Source: an uncultured Eubacterium sp. (lineage in GTDB: Bacteria > Bacillota > Clostridia > Peptostreptococcales > Anaerovoracaceae). Taken from it: DNA of 8,551 nucleotides. The stretch lies in NCBI GenBank assembly GCA_947367725.1, contig CANBFZ010000059.1, positions 1 to 8,551 on the forward strand. Reading direction: 5' to 3'. The position numbers were made by a program, and so were the translations under genes. Below are positions 4,762 through 8,551 of this stretch, in pieces. Numbering within the stretch: position 1 is the stretch's first letter; every line of letters starts with the position of its first letter. Under the pieces are notes generated by a model. The model saw nothing but the letters and a program-made list of their open reading frames with translations, had not been told where the DNA came from and did not search any database.

Positions 4762-7700
4762 TTATCCTTTCAGCCGCATACGGCGCAGTTTTTCAATATC
4801 GTTTTCTACATATACCGATGGCGCCAGATTCTCATCATAATGCACACCGCAGCCGATATCCGGTCTACGCGGGTAAGAAATCACTTCGCCCAGCCGCTTC
4901 AGCGTCAGTTTACGCTCAAAGGTCGCCTGATACTCCCGCTCCAGCACTTTGAGAATATCCCTGGCGTTTTCCAGGCAGGTCATAGAATATTCGTAGGCTG
5001 CCTCCATCCCTTCTTTCATAAAGGTCGGCATGGTGTACGGCAAGATGACATTGACTGATGCTTCCCCATCGCCTGCCACGCTGTCACCTCCAATAAACGG
5101 ATAGCTGTCCCGTTCATTGATCCAGACTTTAAGACTCGGCAGAAAATACGCACTTTCCGCTTTTCGATTTTTCACTGCCATTAAATCCCGCCCGTTTCCG
5201 GTCATAACGCCTACAATAATTTCCTTGACCTCCACCTGATTTTTCTTCAAAATCGGGTCCAGAATATTCATCCGATATCCTTTGTGCAGCAAATCATCGA
5301 TCAAAATGATCGGTCGGTCAAAGGACTTAATGGTCTTCGCCTGGTTATCCAAAGTGGCGTAGTGTTTCATCTGGGAAATGGTAAAACTGTTCAAATCGCT
5401 GTCAAAATATTTTTCCGTGTGCAGTGCTTTGGTCACTGTGTTCGGCACGACTACATCGGCAAGCGCTTTGCCAAACGGCACCGACATATATGGCCCTCGC
5501 TGTTTTAACGGCATAGGTTCCGTTGGTACACCGTTAAGCTGCGCCACTTTTCCAATAATCTTATTATGCACCGCACTGGTGTTAAAGGAAAGCACCAGCT
5601 GCCCGTGATAAATGCCTGTCAGTACCTTAAGCAGCCGGTTATGCGCCTCTTCCATGGCGCGCAGCACCGCTGGATTTTTGTTCAGCGGATTTTTCACCAC
5701 CGACTCTACATCCCGAAATACAACGACCGGCGATCGCATATCCACCGCATAAATGGGCTGGTCGCTTCCGTTTTCTGCAATATTGACAAAGCCCTGCCTG
5801 CGCAGTGCCTCGATGACGCGCGGGTTCAGCCCCGCTTGATCTGCCGGATGATACACCACATAAGCAAAGTCCCGGGCTAAAAGTTCTGTCAGAATTTCCG
5901 TAATCAAAATCTGATTCACATTGGAAATGCTTCTGCCCTTTCCTACAAACAGTGCGCCGATGACAGCGATGCCGCCTGCGGCTTTATCTCTGATGTGGGA
6001 TGCGATGGCAGGATCTGCAAATTCCTCCAGAAGCTGTCCAGTTTCTACCCTGTGTGCCGCCGCAAAAGCCGCCATTTTTTTCTGTCTGACACCGTTTTCA
6101 ATATAGAGGGTTCGTACCCCAGGGCGTGCCAAATACGCATCGATGACAGCCATGTCATACCCTCGCGCAATCAGATCCTCCCGAATGCCGTCAAGACTTG
6201 CCCCGCTGCGATGTGCATAACTGCTGATGGAAATCTCTTTCGCCTGCAGCACGTGCTTATAGGCAGGCTCCCGCAAATAGAGATTCCGATCGTAAATATA
6301 GTTCTGCGCCACCGTATCAATCAAATTAGAGATATCCCGGTTCAAGTCGATATTTTCTCTGATTCTGGTGGAACTGATATCTTCGTAGTATTTTTTTAGG
6401 GTCAGATGCATCACTTCTGCTGTAATCGGATACCTGTCTGTTTCCCCCGCTCCATCTTTCTGCTCGCCAGACTCTCTTGCAAAGGCGATGTGATGCAGGC
6501 TGTGAATGGAATCTGCGGTAGGCGGCGCTTTGTAGCAGGAAGCGTTGCGAATGACGTCTGTACCCACGGCAATATATAGTTCCTTGCCGCAGAACGTCTC
6601 CTTCAGCCGCCTAAGATCACTAGGATTGGCAATATTGACTGGAATATCCTCCGGAAAAACGAAGATATCCGCCTCATCAGCAACAGACATGTTCATAATT
6701 TTACGCCGCTGCAGTCTAGGCTGGGTGTTTTTCGACCAGGAAAATTCGTCCAGCGCCATGTACACCGTAAATCCCATGTCCCGAATGGTCGTTGCCACCG
6801 CCTTGTGCCCCAAACTGAACGGGTCAAAAGTGCCTGGAAAGAACGCAATTTTCTTCTCCTTTGCAAAGGTAAAACCGCCTGCTTCCGCCTGATTTTGACC
6901 GATGAATCTGTAAATGTGGTTGAGTACCGCCGCATTATTGTAAAAGTCCAGTTCGTCCTCAGTCTTTTCAGAAAGCAGTACCGCTAATTTTTTACAGCAG
7001 TGATCAAACAGTTCGGTCTTCTTTGCAAGGGACAAGGTTTCACCGCCAAACACCCGTGTACCCAGCGCCCAAAAAGCTTCTTGGGCACAGACTGGCTGGT
7101 AACTGGCGTAGGCTTTCATCAACAAATTCAAAATGCGGTAACGCCGCTTTTCTGTTGCTTCGCGGCGTTCTCTGAAATTCTTTCCATAGATATCATACTG
7201 TGCCAGCATAACCCCCAGTGTGTTGACAACAGAAGACACCGCCATCTCTCCGCCAGTCTCCAAAATTTTTCGAAGCTCGCCAATGGATTCATCCAGTTCT
7301 TTCGGGGGCAGATACAGCATAATCCCGCCCAAATACTCTGGGATATATTTTGAAAACTGATAGTCTCCCAGTTCCAGTCCGTTGAACAGTTCTACCGCCA
7401 GTTCGTTTCTCTGCTCCATGGGCATCTCTGCAATCATACGCAGCAGCCCTTCCCCTGCGGCACGACGCACAGTAACCGTTTCACTAACCTTGACCAAATT
7501 AGATAAGTGGGTTGCCACATGCAGAAGTTTTCCGCGCGCTTTGCACGCCTGTGTATGCTGGAGCATAAACTCAATGTTGACCACCTTTTGAATCCAAGGT
7601 GTTCCAGTCTTTAAATCATCTAAAAACATGGATGCCAAATGGGTTTCAAAATCCGCATCGCAAGGCAGCTTCATCACGCGCCGCAAATCCGCATCGTAAT

Positions 7701-8253
7701 GTGCTTCTGTATAGGCAGGGAAATAATGCCGCGCTGCCCGCAGCACACCGATGTCCACACTTTTTGTATAGCGCCCAAAAGCCTTCTCTAAAAATTCTCT
7801 GATCACCGCGACAAAACTGGCAGTACACAGTCCCTTGTCGATGACCATGGCAGCGTCCAGCAGCACCATGACCGTACCCTCATTGTGATGCGCCGATGGG
7901 AGATAAAATTTCTCCAAGATATCAAAATAGTTGTGTCTGCAGGACGGTTTACAGTGGGTCACCGTTGCTTTTGCAAAACTGTCCAGCGTATTGGAAATCC
8001 ATTTCCTGTGCTGATCAGTCAGCTTGTAAGAAGGCGAAATAATCTTTGCAAGATACTGCTCCCATAGGGTCAAGTTGCTCACAAGGCGATCCGGCAGCGT
8101 AATATCCGAAGGTACCTCTTTTTTATATTCTTCGCTGAAAGCAGCCACCATGCATCCCATAATTTCAGCCGCTTTGCTTCTGATATCACTCTCTTTGTGC
8201 GCCAAAAGTTCATAGAGAAATTTCAAGGTCAAAAGCTTTTGCTTTTCCGTCAT
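4762..8253 (-). CDS. Giant HEAT-like / nucleotidylyltransferase / GNAT-like / phosphoribosyltransferase-like fusion protein
   Basis: The predicted protein has 1163 residues. Residues 1-455 are helical and HEAT/ARM-like, starting with a clear repeat (LLTLKFLYELL ... DIRSKAAEIMG, 7-33). Residues about 468-661 are a nucleotidylyltransferase of the NadD/CoaD/CitC superfamily: GTFDPFSLGH (474-483), AVGTDVIRN (562-570), ISSTRIR (626-632) and a NadD-like end (NYIYDRNLYL). Residues about 700-850 look GNAT-like (ITEILTELLARDFAYVVYH, then VIEALRRQGFVNI, 812-824). Residues about 855-1060 are phosphoribosyltransferase-like, with IILIDDLLHKGYR (982-994) at the PRPP-loop position. The frame stays open up to 8421, but those 56 residues are Ser/Arg-rich and overlap the upstream gene, so I place the start at the ATG at 8253, just before the first repeat. 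No strong ribosome site precedes it, which leaves the start uncertain. It is probably cytoplasmic and binds nucleotides. The substrate is unknown. Confidence 0.83.
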   Translation of the reverse strand: MTEKQKLLTLKFLYELLAHKESDIRSKAAEIMGCMVAAFSEEYKKEVPSDITLPDRLVSNLTLWEQYLAKIISPSYKLTDQHRKWISNTLDSFAKATVTHCKPSCRHNYFDILEKFYLPSAHHNEGTVMVLLDAAMVIDKGLCTASFVAVIREFLEKAFGRYTKSVDIGVLRAARHYFPAYTEAHYDADLRRVMKLPCDADFETHLASMFLDDLKTGTPWIQKVVNIEFMLQHTQACKARGKLLHVATHLSNLVKVSETVTVRRAAGEGLLRMIAEMPMEQRNELAVELFNGLELGDYQFSKYIPEYLGGIMLYLPPKELDESIGELRKILETGGEMAVSSVVNTLGVMLAQYDIYGKNFRERREATEKRRYRILNLLMKAYASYQPVCAQEAFWALGTRVFGGETLSLAKKTELFDHCCKKLAVLLSEKTEDELDFYNNAAVLNHIYRFIGQNQAEAGGFTFAKEKKIAFFPGTFDPFSLGHKAVATTIRDMGFTVYMALDEFSWSKNTQPRLQRRKIMNMSVADEADIFVFPEDIPVNIANPSDLRRLKETFCGKELYIAVGTDVIRNASCYKAPPTADSIHSLHHIAFARESGEQKDGAGETDRYPITAEVMHLTLKKYYEDISSTRIRENIDLNRDISNLIDTVAQNYIYDRNLYLREPAYKHVLQAKEISISSYAHRSGASLDGIREDLIARGYDMAVIDAYLARPGVRTLYIENGVRQKKMAAFAAAHRVETGQLLEEFADPAIASHIRDKAAGGIAVIGALFVGKGRSISNVNQILITEILTELLARDFAYVVYHPADQAGLNPRVIEALRRQGFVNIAENGSDQPIYAVDMRSPVVVFRDVESVVKNPLNKNPAVLRAMEEAHNRLLKVLTGIYHGQLVLSFNTSAVHNKIIGKVAQLNGVPTEPMPLKQRGPYMSVPFGKALADVVVPNTVTKALHTEKYFDSDLNSFTISQMKHYATLDNQAKTIKSFDRPIILIDDLLHKGYRMNILDPILKKNQVEVKEIIVGVMTGNGRDLMAVKNRKAESAYFLPSLKVWINERDSYPFIGGDSVAGDGEASVNVILPYTMPTFMKEGMEAAYEYSMTCLENARDILKVLEREYQATFERKLTLKRLGEVISYPRRPDIGCGVHYDENLAPSVYVENDIEKLRRMRLKG

Positions 8254-8551
8254 ATACGAGAAAACGCTCGTCTTTTTCTTTTCTAAAATCAATATACGCG
8301 TCCTTTTCATGATCCGCCGCAATGCTGAGCACTTGTTCATACGGGACGGTGACGATGGTGAACTCCCTGCCGATCCGTATCGCGGCGAATCTTTTTCCGT
8401 ACTCCTCGCAAAATTCCTCATCCGAAAAGGCCAGGAGCACGCCCTGGTCGTACAGCACGCCGTCTATGGTGAAGCGGCTGCGCAGGTTTTCATCCCCGGG
8501 GCACACGGTGAAGAGACTTCGGGACTGTAAAAGGGATTTGATAAAGTCCCA
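8210..8551 (-). CDS. SseB-like protein, C-terminal part (N-terminus beyond window)
   Basis: The frame is open from the right edge to a TGA at 8210-8212, giving 113 complete codons. There is a GTG at 8506, but the frame continues upstream to the edge (WDFIKSLLQSRSLFTV...), so I treat the gene as partial. The visible part alternates strands and helices: SLFTV, FTIDGVLYDQGVLLAFSDEEF, FTIVTVPYEQVLSIAAD, AYIDF, RFLVYDGKAKAFDLEI. A dG-strand-FxS/T-EE pattern followed by a 'YEQVLSIA' helix and a short final strand resembles the SseB N-terminal domain (PF07179), a poorly understood family; this match is by eye only. Its 3' end overlaps the first 44 bases of the giant gene in another frame. It could instead be the real N-terminal part of that protein, separated by a frameshift. 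Confidence 0.65.
   Translation of the reverse strand, partial: WDFIKSLLQSRSLFTVCPGDENLRSRFTIDGVLYDQGVLLAFSDEEFCEEYGKRFAAIRIGREFTIVTVPYEQVLSIAADHEKDAYIDFRKEKDERFLVYDGKAKAFDLEISL
8257..8272 (-). other. Small hairpin just upstream of the giant gene's start
   Basis: On the minus strand ACGAG and CTCGT form a 5-base stem around a 6-base loop, ending three bases before the ATG at 8253. It sits inside the upstream gene, where a ribosome site would be expected, and may limit independent initiation. The stem is short and could be chance. Confidence 0.3.

Noticed and set aside
8254..8421. N-terminal 56-residue extension of the giant protein
   Set aside because: It is rich in Ser, Arg and Pro, overlaps the coherent SseB-like frame on the same strand and lies before the first HEAT repeat, so it reads as an out-of-frame shadow.
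1..8551. CRISPR array, tRNA or mobile element
   Set aside because: No regularly spaced direct repeats, cloverleaf-like sequence, transposase or integrase motif was found on either strand by eye.

Overview
The window looks like a Clostridia-type Firmicutes chromosome. It has strong purine-rich Shine-Dalgarno sites, one TTG start, sigma-A-type promoters, short intergenic gaps, and a cytidylate-kinase-like protein of a kind common in that class. I cannot assign a genus. I see no tRNA, rRNA, CRISPR array, transposase or phage gene. Every gene I can support lies on the minus strand.

Layout, in the direction of transcription (right to left). A gene entering from the right edge (8551-8210) encodes the C-terminal part of a small SseB-like protein. 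It overlaps, in another frame, the start of a giant protein of about 1163 residues (8253-4762). That protein carries an N-terminal HEAT/ARM-like helical half, a NadD/CoaD-type nucleotidylyltransferase, a GNAT-like segment and a C-terminal phosphoribosyltransferase-like segment. Next come an unusual lactate/malate-dehydrogenase-like protein (4752-3724), a flavodoxin-fold FMN reductase-like protein with a four-cysteine cluster (3702-2650) and a Nudix hydrolase (2625-2176). After a 98-base gap with a candidate promoter come a cytidylate-kinase-like protein (2077-1463) and a small single-span membrane protein with an acidic tryptophan-repeat tail (1434-1207). Two tandem hairpin terminators close the run.

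The 560 bases from 647 to 1206 contain no convincing gene. They hold the two terminators, a symmetric array of four 9-base half-sites (903-987), and a textbook promoter (798-826). That promoter drives an IclR-family regulator (646 to 1), which runs off the left edge and is read away from the operon.

The gaps of 9 to 24 bases between the giant protein, dehydrogenase, flavoprotein and Nudix genes suggest one transcript. Their products share a nucleotide or dinucleotide-cofactor theme: adenylyl/cytidylyl transfer, phosphoribosyl transfer, NAD(P) binding, FMN binding and Nudix hydrolysis. A working guess is a nucleotide-cofactor repair, salvage or modification pathway scaffolded by the HEAT fusion protein. 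The sequence gives no direct proof of this, and the substrates are unknown.
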